64,000 bases of DNA from Amycolatopsis thermophila. GTDB taxonomy: Bacteria; Actinomycetota; Actinomycetes; Mycobacteriales; Pseudonocardiaceae. A program made the translations under genes and the position numbers. The notes under the pieces were generated by a model. It was not told the DNA's origin and did no database searches. It saw nothing but the letters and a program-made list of their open reading frames with translations. This document shows positions 34,141 through 42,485 of this stretch, one piece after another. Every line of letters starts with the position of its first letter. The first letter of the stretch is position 1. The stretch is from positions 3,534,001 through 3,598,000 of the forward strand of contig NZ_JAUSUT010000001.1 in the NCBI RefSeq assembly GCF_030814215.1, given 5' to 3'.

Positions 34141-34853
34141 GCGCGGAGGCACTGCGCGCGCTGCACGTGCCGGGCGACCCGCTGATCCTGCCGAACGCGT
34201 GGGACGCCGACACCGCGCGGCTGGTCGAGGAGGCCGGATTCCCGGTGGTGGCGACGTCGTCGGTCGCCGTCGCCGCCGCGCTGGGGTACCCGGACGGTGA
34301 AGCCGCGCCGGCCGAGGAGATGTTCGCGGCGGCCGCCCGCATCGCGCGGGCGGTGTCGGTGCCGGTGACGGTCGACGCCGAGAGCGGGTACGGGCTGTCC
34401 GGGCGTGAGTTCGCCGACCGGCTGCTGGCGACCGGGGCGGTCGGGTGCAACTACGAGGACACCGACCACGCGGCCGGCGGGCTGCGGCCGGCCAGGGAGC
34501 AGGCCGCGCGGATCGCGGCGGTGCGCGAGGCCGCGGGGCGGGACCTGGTGATCAACGCGCGCATCGACGTGTTCCTGCGCGCACCGGACGCGCGGGCGGC
34601 GCTGCCCGAGGCGATCGAGCGGGCCAGGGCCTACCTCGACGCCGGGGCGGACTGCGTGTACCCGATCCTGTTGCGGGACGAGGCGGTGCTGGCCGAGTTC
34701 GTGCGGGCGGTGAGCCCGGCGGCGGTGAACGCGAACGGCCCGGACTTCGCGGCGCTGGCGCGGCTGGGCGTCGCGCGGATCTCGATGGGCGCCGGCCTGT
34801 GGCGCGCAGCTCGCGACCGGCTCACCGAGCACCTGAAGTCCCTGCGCGCCTGA
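34137..34853 (+). CDS. Isocitrate lyase/PEP mutase-family protein
   Basis: A 238-aa TIM-barrel protein. NAWDADTARLVEEAGF, then VTVDAESGYG with metal-binding acids, GCNYEDTDH and INARIDVFL are family signatures; the KKCGH-type isocitrate lyase motif is absent, so a PEP mutase/2-methylisocitrate-lyase-like or oxaloacetase function is more likely. The GTG start overlaps the CMD stop (GTGA). Specific activity unknown. Confidence 0.88.
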   Translation: MSAEALRALHVPGDPLILPNAWDADTARLVEEAGFPVVATSSVAVAAALGYPDGEAAPAEEMFAAAARIARAVSVPVTVDAESGYGLSGREFADRLLATGAVGCNYEDTDHAAGGLRPAREQAARIAAVREAAGRDLVINARIDVFLRAPDARAALPEAIERARAYLDAGADCVYPILLRDEAVLAEFVRAVSPAAVNANGPDFAALARLGVARISMGAGLWRAARDRLTEHLKSLRA

Positions 34854-34860
34854 CGAACCC

Positions 34861-34893
34861 GGGAAGGTGCGTACCCCGCGGACGCACCTTCCC
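34861..34893. terminator. Bidirectional terminator hairpin
   Basis: Perfect 11-12-bp stem GGGAAGGTGCGT / ACGCACCTTCCC with a 9-nt loop, centred between the converging ICL-like gene and the sugar-binding protein gene. Confidence 0.85.
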
Positions 34894-34903
34894 GGCCGGG
34901 CTG

Positions 34904-35878
34904 TCAGCAGGACTGCTTGTAGAAGTACTGCTGGTTGGCGTCCATGTTCGCCTTGGTGAGGGAGTGCAGTGGCGCGGTCAGCTTGCGCGTGACCGGCTTG
35001 CCCTCCAGCGCCGCGACCGCCTGCTGGACGCCCTGCTGTCCGATCATCTGCGGGTCCTGCGCGATCAGCGCCTGGTACTCCCCGCTGCGCAGACCATCCA
35101 CTTCGGACGGGCTGGCGTCGAAGCCGATCAGGTTGACCTGACCCACCTTGCCCGCGTTGCGCAGACCCGTCGCGGCGCCCTCGCCGGTGTTGAGGTTCGT
35201 CGCGAAGATCCCGACCAGGTCCGGCGTGGAGGCCAGCGCCGCGGTCACCTTCGCCGCCGCCTGTTCCGGCTCGTTCTGCGTGAACTGGACGCCCACCGAC
35301 TTCAGGTTCGGGTACTTCTTCAGCTGCTCCTCGAACCCGGCCGCGCGCGCGTTCGTCGTCGAGGTGCCCGCGATCGTGTCCAGCACCAGCACCGAACCGG
35401 ACTTCCCGGCCGCCAGCTGGGCCAGCGTGTCCGCCGCCATCTGGCCGCCCTGCGTGCTGTCCGACGAGATCGACGACTGCGCCACGCTGGTGTCCTTCAG
35501 CGCGGTGTCCACCTCGATGATCTTCACCCCGCGCGAGGCGACCTGCTGGATCGGCGCGAGCATCGCCGTGTCGTCGGTCGGGGCGATCAGCAGCGCGTCG
35601 GGCGGGTTCGAGCCGAGCGCGTTCACCTTCTCGGTCTGCAGCGCCGCGTCGAACTTCTGCGGTGCGGACACCTCCAGCGCGTACCCGAGCTTCTGCGCCT
35701 CGGCCTGCGCGCCGCACTGCATCGAGATGTAGAACGGCTCGGCCTGCACACCCGGGATCAGTGTGAGCCGCTTGGTGTTCTCGTCCGGGCCACCCCCGGA
35801 ACCGCCGACCTGACCGGACCCGCACGCCGCCAGCAACACCGCGGCCGCCGCCAGCCCGGCGATCCTCGTCACCTTCAT
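34904..35878 (-). CDS. Sugar ABC transporter substrate-binding lipoprotein
   Basis: A 324-aa Peripla_BP_4/ribose-type binding protein. Signal peptide with lipobox LAAC (Cys19), then a Gly/Ser linker and two Rossmann-like lobes (PDALLIAPTDDTAM, GFDASPSEVDGLRSG). Last gene of a five-gene minus-strand operon with LacI, mannose-6-phosphate isomerase, ATPase and permease. That company suggests a mannose- or fructose-type hexose, by analogy with Frc systems. The sequence alone does not set specificity. Confidence 0.92.
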   Translation of the reverse strand: MKVTRIAGLAAAAVLLAACGSGQVGGSGGGPDENTKRLTLIPGVQAEPFYISMQCGAQAEAQKLGYALEVSAPQKFDAALQTEKVNALGSNPPDALLIAPTDDTAMLAPIQQVASRGVKIIEVDTALKDTSVAQSSISSDSTQGGQMAADTLAQLAAGKSGSVLVLDTIAGTSTTNARAAGFEEQLKKYPNLKSVGVQFTQNEPEQAAAKVTAALASTPDLVGIFATNLNTGEGAATGLRNAGKVGQVNLIGFDASPSEVDGLRSGEYQALIAQDPQMIGQQGVQQAVAALEGKPVTRKLTAPLHSLTKANMDANQQYFYKQSC

Positions 35879-35910
35879 CGATCCCTCTCCCTACGTCGTT
35901 GTCCGAGATG

Positions 35911-36945
35911 TCAGCGGGAACTGCGCGCCCGGCGGCGCCGCTGGTCGAACCACACCGCGGCGACCAGCACCGCACCGACCGCGATCATCTGCCAGAAGTC
36001 CGGCACGTGCGTGATGTTGAAACCCTTCTTCAGCACGGCGGGGATGAACACCCCGATCACCGTGCCGAGCACCGATCCGACACCGCCGAACAGGCTCGTC
36101 CCGCCCATCACGGTCGCGGCGATGGCGTTGAGGTTGTCATTGGTGTGCGCGGTGATCGTGGTCGACGCGTAGTAGGCCAGCGACAGGAACCCGGCCACCC
36201 CGGCGAGGAACCCGGTCAGCAGGTACACCTTGAGCAGGTGCGCGGTCACCGCGATCCCGGCGCGCCGCGCGGCCTCGGCGTTGGAGCCCACGGCGTAGGT
36301 GTACCGGCCGAACCGCGTGGTGTGCAGCAGCCACGCCCCGATCAGCGTGATCACCACGGCCACCAGCACCAGGTTCGGGACGCCGCCGAACGACGTGCCG
36401 TAGCCGAGCGTGCGGTTGAGCACCGTCGGCACGCTGCGCACGTCCGAACCGCCGTTGAGCAGGTACGCCGCCCCCAGCGCGGCCCCCATCGAGCCGAGCG
36501 TCACGATCAGCGGCGGGATCTTCGCGACCGCGATGAGCAACCCGTTGATCAGGCCCCACGCCGTGCCGGCGAGCACCGCCGCGACCAGCCCGGCCGTGAT
36601 CACGCCCCACCCGGCCGCGCTCGCGTTGCCGCCGGAGAGCCACTCCATCGTCTTGCCGCACACCATGCCGGCGAAGATCAGCACCGACCCGACGGACAGG
36701 TCGATGCCGGAGGTGATGATCACGAACGTCATCCCGACCGACAGCACGAGCAGCACCGAGGTCTCGATCAGCAGCGTCTGGAACGTGAACAAGGTGGCGA
36801 ACTCGTTCGGCGCGAGCACGGTGAACACGGCGATCAGCGCGAGCAGCACCAGCGCGATCCAGAACGTGTTGGCGCCGGCCAGGCGCTGCCCCAGGGACCG
36901 CTTGCCGATCCCGCCCTCGACCTCGGTCTGGATCGCGGTGCTCAC
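35911..36945 (-). CDS. Sugar ABC transporter permease (RbsC/FrcC family)
   Basis: A 344-aa BPD_transp_2 permease with 8-10 membrane helices. Family signature: VIITSGIDLSVGSVLIFAG, IPPLIVTLGSM and NLNAIAATVMGGTSLFGG. The GTG start 36945 overlaps the ATPase stop (GTGA). Works as a homodimer with the adjacent ATPase. Confidence 0.94.
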   Translation of the reverse strand: MSTAIQTEVEGGIGKRSLGQRLAGANTFWIALVLLALIAVFTVLAPNEFATLFTFQTLLIETSVLLVLSVGMTFVIITSGIDLSVGSVLIFAGMVCGKTMEWLSGGNASAAGWGVITAGLVAAVLAGTAWGLINGLLIAVAKIPPLIVTLGSMGAALGAAYLLNGGSDVRSVPTVLNRTLGYGTSFGGVPNLVLVAVVITLIGAWLLHTTRFGRYTYAVGSNAEAARRAGIAVTAHLLKVYLLTGFLAGVAGFLSLAYYASTTITAHTNDNLNAIAATVMGGTSLFGGVGSVLGTVIGVFIPAVLKKGFNITHVPDFWQMIAVGAVLVAAVWFDQRRRRARSSR

Positions 36946-37712
36946 CGGGCCGCCTCCTCGTGCGTCAGTGCCCCGGTCATCGCGGCCACCAGGTCCTCCA
37001 GCTTGGTCTCCGACGCCACGAACCGGGCCACGCGCGTGCCCAGCCGCAACACCTCGACGCGGTCGGCGACGGACAGCACCTCGGGCATGTTGTGGCTGAT
37101 CAGGACCACCGCGATGCCCTCGTCGCGGACCCGCCGGATCACGTCCAGCACCCGCTCGCGCTGCACCACGCCGAGCGCGGCGGTCGGCTCGTCCATGAAC
37201 ACGACCTTCGACGCCCACACCACCGACCGCGCCACCGCCACGCTCTGCCGCTGCCCGCCGGACAGCGATCCGATCGGCACGTCCGCGCTCTGCAGCGTCA
37301 CACCCAGGCGGTCGAACTCCTCGACCGCGCGCCGGCGCATCTCGGCCTTGTCGAGCATCCCCAGCCTGCCGAGGATGCCGCGGCGCTTGATCTCCCGGCC
37401 GAGGAACAGGTTGGCCGCCGGATCGAGCTCCGGGGCGACCGCGAGGTCCTGGTACACCGTCTCGATGCCCATCCGCCGCGCGGTCGTCGGCGAGTCGAGC
37501 GACACCGTCCTGCCATCCAGCACGATCTCGCCGGACGTCGGCTGCTCCGCTCCGGACAGGCACTTGACGAGGGTGGACTTGCCCGCGCCGTTGTCCCCGA
37601 TCAGTGCGGTCACCTCGCCGGCCCTGGCCTGGAAGGACGCCCCGCGCAGGGCCTCCACCGAGCCGTAGCGCTTGACCAGGTTCCGTGCGTCGAGCAGGAC
37701 GGTGTCGTTCAT
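36942..37712 (-). CDS. Sugar ABC transporter ATP-binding protein (FrcA-like, single domain)
   Basis: A 256-aa ABC ATPase with Walker A GDNGAGKST, signature LSGGQRQS, Walker B VVFMDEP and switch His in ISHNMP. Ribose/xylose systems use a two-domain ATPase; a single domain is typical of Frc-type fructose transporters, supporting a hexose role. ATG 37712 overlaps the manA stop by one base. Confidence 0.94.
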   Translation of the reverse strand: MNDTVLLDARNLVKRYGSVEALRGASFQARAGEVTALIGDNGAGKSTLVKCLSGAEQPTSGEIVLDGRTVSLDSPTTARRMGIETVYQDLAVAPELDPAANLFLGREIKRRGILGRLGMLDKAEMRRRAVEEFDRLGVTLQSADVPIGSLSGGQRQSVAVARSVVWASKVVFMDEPTAALGVVQRERVLDVIRRVRDEGIAVVLISHNMPEVLSVADRVEVLRLGTRVARFVASETKLEDLVAAMTGALTHEEAAR

Positions 37713-38737
37713 CAGCGCGCTCCGGGGGCCGGGGGACGGCAGCGGATGACGGTCAGGTCGCCGGCCAGTTCGAGCTGCCCGGCGGCGTGCGGGACGACCA
37801 GCGTCTCGCCCTTGGCGACGTCGATCTCGCCGCCGTGTTCGGTGCGCAGCGTGCCCTGGCCGTCCAGCGCGACGAGCACGGCGAACGACGGGTCGAGCGC
37901 GAGCGACGGCGACGGGCGCAGCTGGTCGGCGCGGAAGAACTCCGCCGACCCGGGGGCCAGCAGGTCCACAGTGGACCCTTCCGCGTCCGCGGTGTGCCTG
38001 ACGATCGTGGTCAGCCGCTCCTCGTCCCAGCCGGAGGTGTCCAGCGCCGTCAGCGCGGTGTCGAAGCCGAGCCCCAGGTGCCCCTGCTCGGGGTCGTCCA
38101 GGAAGTCGCGCCACTCGATGGTCAGCGAGAAGTCGGTCGGCTGCTGCAACTCGACGACGAACACGCCGGCGCCGATCGCGTGCGGCAGCCCGGCCGGGAT
38201 GTAGACCGTGTCACCGGCGCGCACCGGGACGCTGTTCAGCGCGCCCAGCATCGCGTCGGTGTCCTGCTCCCGCACCCATTCGCCAACCGTGGCCGGGTTG
38301 ACGGTCTCGCGGAAGCCGGGGTAGACGCGCGGGTCGTCGCCGCTGGTGCCGACGACGATCCACGCCTCGGTTTTGCCGAAGTGCGAATCGAAGTGCCGGC
38401 GCGCGAAGCCGTCGGTGGGGTGGAAGTGCACCGGCAGCCGCTGACCGGCGTCGAGCAGCTTGACCAGCAGCGCGGTGGAGTCGTGGAACGCTGACACGTG
38501 CTCGGCGCCGAGCCAGGACTCCGGGTCGTCGCGGACCGCGTCGCGCAGCCACCGGCCGTCGGGCAGGCGGGTCAGGCCGGCCTCCTCCTGGCCGAAGCGG
38601 GTCGTGGTGGACGCGACCCAGTCTTCGGGGCCGAACGCCGAGTCCGAACCGGACACTCCGCGGAGCGCGGCGATGGCCGCGCCGCCGCGGTAGAACTGGG
38701 CCGGCTGGTTCGCCGGCAGCTTGATCGGGGCGGTCAC
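37712..38737 (-). CDS. manA: Class I mannose-6-phosphate isomerase
   Basis: A 341-aa cupin isomerase. Zinc ligands are apparent: His104 and His106 in LPVHFHPTDG, Glu124 in GKTEAW and His186 in PAGLPHAIG. It converts mannose-6-P and fructose-6-P, matching import of mannose/fructose by the adjacent transporter. The GTG start 38737 overlaps the LacI stop. A smaller, divergent form relative to enterobacterial ManA. Confidence 0.88.
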   Translation of the reverse strand: MTAPIKLPANQPAQFYRGGAAIAALRGVSGSDSAFGPEDWVASTTTRFGQEEAGLTRLPDGRWLRDAVRDDPESWLGAEHVSAFHDSTALLVKLLDAGQRLPVHFHPTDGFARRHFDSHFGKTEAWIVVGTSGDDPRVYPGFRETVNPATVGEWVREQDTDAMLGALNSVPVRAGDTVYIPAGLPHAIGAGVFVVELQQPTDFSLTIEWRDFLDDPEQGHLGLGFDTALTALDTSGWDEERLTTIVRHTADAEGSTVDLLAPGSAEFFRADQLRPSPSLALDPSFAVLVALDGQGTLRTEHGGEIDVAKGETLVVPHAAGQLELAGDLTVIRCRPPAPGAR

Positions 38738-39765
38738 GGGGCCACCTCGCCGGAGCCGCGGGGGACGAGAGTCACGGGCAGGACAACCTTTCTCGGAGCG
38801 GAGGCATCGCCGTTGATGCGGGCGAACAACAGCTCGGCCGCCGCCGACCCGAGACGGCTGACGTCGTGCGCGACGACGGTGACCGGCGGGTCGAGCAGGT
38901 CGGCGAGTTCGAAGTCGTCGAAACCGACGATGGCGGGTCGCGAAGTGACGTGCGCCAGCGCGCGCAGCAGGTGGACCGTGACGCGGTTGTTGCCGGCGAT
39001 GATCGCGGTGGCCGGGTCCGGGCCGGCGAGCAGGCGGGCCACGGCGTCGGCGACGCTCCGCGCGGTCGGCGGGCGCAGGATCGCCAGGCGCTCGTCGACG
39101 GGGAGGCCGGCGCGGGCGCACCCTTCGCGGAAGCCGCGCAGGCGCTCGGCCGCGGTGTAGATGTCCGGCCGGTCGCCGAGGAACGCGATGCGGCGGTGCC
39201 CGTGCCGGGCCAGGTGGGCGACCGCCGCGACGGTGCCGCCCACGTTGTCGACCAGCACGGTGTCGGCGGCGACGTCGCCGGCCGGGCGGTCGACGAACAC
39301 CACGGGCGTGCCGGCCCGCATCTCGGGGACCAGGTAGCCGTGGTGGGTCCCGGCCGGGACGACCAGCAGCCCGTCGACGCGGCGGGAGCAGAACTCCAGG
39401 GCCAGCTCGCGCTCGCGGTCGGAGTCCTCCTCCGAGGAGCCGGACAGCACGTGCCTGCCGAACGCGGTGGCCACCTTCTCCACGGCGCGGGTGAGCTCGG
39501 AGTAGAAGGGGTTGCCCACGTCCTCGACGACCAGGCCGACCGTGCCGGTGGTCGAGCCGCGGCGCAGGTTGCGGGCGCCGAGGTTGCGCCGGAACCCCAG
39601 CTGGTCGATGGCCGCCAGGACGCGCTCGGCGGTCTCCGGGTGCACCGCCGGCTCGTCGTTGACCACGCGGGACACCGTCTTGATGCTCACGCCGGCCAGG
39701 CGCGCCACGTCGTTCATCGTGGCACGGCGGGACGCTTTACGCGGACCTGACGACAACGTTGTCAT
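38734..39765 (-). CDS. LacI-family transcriptional regulator
   Basis: A 343-aa repressor heading the sugar transporter operon. HTH plus hinge (MNDVARLAGVSIKTVSRVVN at about 17-36, then the LGARNLRRG hinge), followed by a periplasmic-binding-protein-like effector domain (VGLVVEDVGNPFYSEL). A 12-bp perfect palindrome overlaps its own first codons, so it is probably autoregulated and represses the entire operon. Confidence 0.95.
   Translation of the reverse strand: MTTLSSGPRKASRRATMNDVARLAGVSIKTVSRVVNDEPAVHPETAERVLAAIDQLGFRRNLGARNLRRGSTTGTVGLVVEDVGNPFYSELTRAVEKVATAFGRHVLSGSSEEDSDRERELALEFCSRRVDGLLVVPAGTHHGYLVPEMRAGTPVVFVDRPAGDVAADTVLVDNVGGTVAAVAHLARHGHRRIAFLGDRPDIYTAAERLRGFREGCARAGLPVDERLAILRPPTARSVADAVARLLAGPDPATAIIAGNNRVTVHLLRALAHVTSRPAIVGFDDFELADLLDPPVTVVAHDVSRLGSAAAELLFARINGDASAPRKVVLPVTLVPRGSGEVAP
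39752..39763. promoter_or_regulatory. LacI-type operator at the start of the sugar operon
   Basis: GACAACGTTGTC, a perfect palindrome with the central CG typical of LacI-family sites, covering codons 1-5 of the repressor gene. A second dyad, GGTGTG-N5-CACACC (39769-39785), lies directly upstream. Confidence 0.7.
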
Positions 39766-40111
39766 AGCGGTGTGGATTTCACACCACCGGGCCGCAGGGT
39801 GTCAACCACACGCCACGTCCGGCGGCCCGTCGAGCTGCCTTCGCTCCGCCGCGGGAGGGCCGGCGGACCGCGATGCCGGAGCCGCCGGCGGGATCCCGCG
39901 ATCTGGGACGTGCGATCCTCTGTGGACCGCCGATGTGTCCTGTGCCACGCGGATTTCCGTTACGCGGGTGGGCTCGTGAGGATGATCACGACCCCCGGAG
40001 TTCCGGTGAGGACCATCACGCCTCACACTGGGTACCGAAACGTCCGACAGCGTGGTTGAACGTAACCGGGGTCGGACGTTTTCTCATGTGCTTCTCACGA
40101 GGAGGAAAGCA
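39766..40111. other. Divergent intergenic region with an 11-bp stem hairpin
   Basis: No gene is supported in these 346 bp. Besides the GGTGTG dyad, it holds a perfect stem AAACGTCCGAC (40038-40048) / GTCGGACGTTT (40071-40081) whose loop contains GGTTGAACGTAACC (40054-40067, itself a GGTT/AACC dyad). It ends 30 bp before the DUF3817 start, so it is either in that gene's 5' leader or a terminator. Confidence 0.55.
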
Positions 40112-40474
40112 GTGACCAGCAAGGCCGCTCTCGTGTTCCGCGTGGCCGCCGTCGCCGAGGCGCTGTCCTGGGCGGGTTTGCTGATCGGGATGTTTCTGAA
40201 GTACGTCGTCGACGCTCCGAACGAGGGGGGCGTGCCGGTGCTCGGCATGGTCCACGGCGTCGTCTTCGTCGTCTACCTGGTCGTCTCGCTGTCCGTGTTC
40301 AAGCCGCTGGGCTGGCGCCCGCGCGTGCTCGTCATGGCGCTGCTGGCCAGCATCCCGCCGCTGTTCACCTGGTGGTTCGAGACCTGGGCCCTGCGCACCG
40401 GCAAGCTGGACGGCCCGCAGCGGCTGACCCACGGTGGCACCGGTCTGATCGTCCGCGACACCGTCTCCGCCTGA
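40112..40474 (+). CDS. DUF3817 integral membrane protein
   Basis: A 120-aa protein with three transmembrane helices. EALSWAGLLIGMFLKYV, GMVHGVVFVVYLV and PPLFTWWFE match the DUF3817 family (YdzA-like), of unknown function. GTG 40112 is preceded by GGAGG 5 nt away. Followed by a strong terminator. Confidence 0.85.
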   Translation: MTSKAALVFRVAAVAEALSWAGLLIGMFLKYVVDAPNEGGVPVLGMVHGVVFVVYLVVSLSVFKPLGWRPRVLVMALLASIPPLFTWWFETWALRTGKLDGPQRLTHGGTGLIVRDTVSA

Positions 40475-40487
40475 TCGCTTTCGCCGG

Positions 40488-40518
40488 CGCCGCCTCCGCG
40501 ACCGCGGAGGCGGCGTTT
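40488..40518. terminator. Terminator between convergent DUF3817 and MarR genes
   Basis: Perfect inverted repeat CGCCGCCTCCGCG / CGCGGAGGCGGCG followed by TTT on the plus strand. Confidence 0.85.
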
Positions 40519-40528
40519 CGCGTGTCCG

Positions 40529-41029
40529 CTACCCGTCGAAGTCGCCGGTGGCCTTGCGCACCTTCGTGAGCAGGTCCGACAGCTGCTCGGTCTGCTTCGG
40601 CGTGAGGCCCACCAGGCCGAAGTCGATGTCGGTGACCGCCTTCGTGGCGTCCTCGAGCCGCGCGTGGCCGTCGTCGGTGATCTCCACCAGCGTGGTGCGC
40701 CGGTCGGTCGGGTGCGGTACCCGCTTGACCAGCCCGTCCTTCTCCAGCCGGTCCACGATGTTGGTGACGCTGGTCGGATGCAGCTGCAGCCGTTCGCCCA
40801 TGACCCGCATCGGCAGCGCCCCGCGTCGCGCGAACGACAGCAGCACCAGCGCCTCGTAGCGCGCGAACGTCAGGCCGTGCGGTTTGAGCGCGCCGTCGAC
40901 CGCCGACTGGACGATCTGCTGCACGCGCATCACGCCGGTGACCGCCGCCATCGTCGCGGACGGCCCGATCCGGTCCTCCCACAGCTGCGCGGCGCGGGCG
41001 ATCGGGTCGAAAGGCAGCGGGCGGTTCAT
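40529..41029 (-). CDS. MarR-family transcriptional regulator
   Basis: A 166-aa winged-helix regulator. LTFARYEALVLLSFARRGAL, RLQLHPTSVTNIVDRLEKDG and the wing HPTDRRTTLVEITDDG are typical. ATG 41029. Divergent from the MTH1187-type gene. Effector unknown. Confidence 0.94.
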   Translation of the reverse strand: MNRPLPFDPIARAAQLWEDRIGPSATMAAVTGVMRVQQIVQSAVDGALKPHGLTFARYEALVLLSFARRGALPMRVMGERLQLHPTSVTNIVDRLEKDGLVKRVPHPTDRRTTLVEITDDGHARLEDATKAVTDIDFGLVGLTPKQTEQLSDLLTKVRKATGDFDG

Positions 41030-41106
41030 GGCAGGGAAGCTACCAGCGGGTTCTTGACCGAGGGGGCAGGGTAGTGCGCAAAGTGTCGCAAGTGTGAGGA
41101 GAGCCG

Positions 41107-41406
41107 ATGATCGTCGCGTTCAGCGTGAGCCCGTCCGGCGGTGACCCGGACGGCGGGGTCAGCGAAGCGGTCGCCAGGGCCGTGCGGGTCGTCCGGGAGT
41201 CGGGTCTGCCGAATTCCACCAACGCGATGTTCACCAACGTCGAGGGCTCGTGGGACGAGGTCATGGACGTCGTGAAACGGGCCGTGGAGGCGGCGGGCGA
41301 GGGCGCCGCCCGGGTGTCGCTGGTCTTGAAGGCGGACATCCGGCCCGGCTACGACAGCGGTCAGCTGGAGGCGAAGGTCGCCCGGCTCGAGGAGCACCTG
41401 CGGTGA
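41107..41406 (+). CDS. MTH1187/YkoF-type thiamine-binding family protein
   Basis: A 99-aa ferredoxin-like fold protein. [27 protein letters not shown] and [15 protein letters not shown] match the MTH1187 family, related to thiamine/HMP-binding YkoF. GGAG before ATG 41107. A 31-bp gap to the CnoX-like gene suggests co-transcription. Confidence 0.9.
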   Translation: MIVAFSVSPSGGDPDGGVSEAVARAVRVVRESGLPNSTNAMFTNVEGSWDEVMDVVKRAVEAAGEGAARVSLVLKADIRPGYDSGQLEAKVARLEEHLR

Positions 41407-41437
41407 AACGCCGGACAGTACATGCCAGGATGGAAGC

Positions 41438-42394
41438 GTGACAAATCCACGCGCATCAGCAGCGAAGTCAGCCGCCATGTCCGCCGCGCTGTCCGGCGCG
41501 GTGGATCTGTCCGCGCTCAAGGCCCGTGCCGAGGCCCAGCGCAGCGCCCCGCCGCAGGCGAGCGGCGGCGCGCCGGCCGGCGGGGGAGCGGCCGGGGGTG
41601 CCGTCGTCGACGTCACCGAGGCCACCTTCCAGGCCGAGGTCGTCGACCGGTCCCTGCAGCAGCTCGTCGTGGTGGACCTGTGGGCCGAGTGGTGCGGCCC
41701 GTGCAAGCAGCTCAGCCCCGTGCTGGAGCGGCTGGCCGAGCAGTCCGGCGGCGCGTGGCGGCTGGCGAAGGTCGACGTGGACGCCAACCCGCGCATCGCG
41801 CAGGTCTTCGGGGTCCAGTCGATCCCGACGGTCGTCGCCATCGCGGGCGGGCAGCCGGTCGACGCGTTCTCCGGTGCGCTGCCCGAGCCGGAGATCCGCA
41901 ACTGGCTGGACCGGTTGCTCGAGGCGCTGAAGGGCAAGCTGCCGGGCGTGCCGCCGTCGGACGGCGGCGAGGTCGAGGAGCCCGAGGACCCGCGCTTCAC
42001 CGAGGCCGAGGCCGCGTTCGAGCGCGGCGACTTCGCCGAGGCCGAAGCCGCCTACCAGCGGATCCTGGACGTCGAGCCGGCCAACGAGCTGGCCAAGGCC
42101 GGCCAGGCGCAGGTCCGGTTCGCCGCCAGGGCCGCCGCGGCCGACCCGGCGGCCGTCCCGAGGGCCGACGCCGCTCCGGACGACCTGGAAGCCCAGTTCG
42201 CGGCCGCCGACTACGAGGTGGCGACCGGCAAGGTCGAGGACGGGTTCTCCCGGTTGATCGAGGCCGTGCGGCGGACCGCCGGCCAGGACCGGAACCGGGT
42301 GCGGGAGCACCTGGTGGGGCTGTTCGAGCTGTTCGACCCCGCGGATGAGCGGGTCGCGGTGGCTCGGCGGAACCTGGCTTCTGCGTTGTTCTGA
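41438..42394 (+). CDS. Thioredoxin/TPR co-chaperone (CnoX/YbbN-like)
   Basis: A 318-aa protein. An Ala/Gly-rich N-terminus, a thioredoxin domain (about 57-165) with active-site WCGPC (Cys86, Cys89) and a C-terminal TPR-like helical domain ([20 protein letters not shown]). This is the architecture of CnoX, a holdase that feeds GroEL and Hsp70, but retaining CGPC, so a disulfide reductase role is also possible. GTG 41438. Confidence 0.93.
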   Translation: MTNPRASAAKSAAMSAALSGAVDLSALKARAEAQRSAPPQASGGAPAGGGAAGGAVVDVTEATFQAEVVDRSLQQLVVVDLWAEWCGPCKQLSPVLERLAEQSGGAWRLAKVDVDANPRIAQVFGVQSIPTVVAIAGGQPVDAFSGALPEPEIRNWLDRLLEALKGKLPGVPPSDGGEVEEPEDPRFTEAEAAFERGDFAEAEAAYQRILDVEPANELAKAGQAQVRFAARAAAADPAAVPRADAAPDDLEAQFAAADYEVATGKVEDGFSRLIEAVRRTAGQDRNRVREHLVGLFELFDPADERVAVARRNLASALF

Positions 42395-42405
42395 CGCCGG
42401 TAGCC

Positions 42406-42454
42406 GCTACGCGGGTGGGTGCGCCGGGGTCCGGAGCCCCGGCACCCGCGTAGC
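42406..42454. terminator. Large terminator hairpin
   Basis: GCTACGCGGGTG / CACCCGCGTAGC outer stem and GCCGGGG / CCCCGGC inner stem, between the convergent CnoX-like and zinc peptidase genes. Confidence 0.85.
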
Positions 42455-42485
42455 GCGCGAACCCGCGCACCGACCGGCGACGGCA

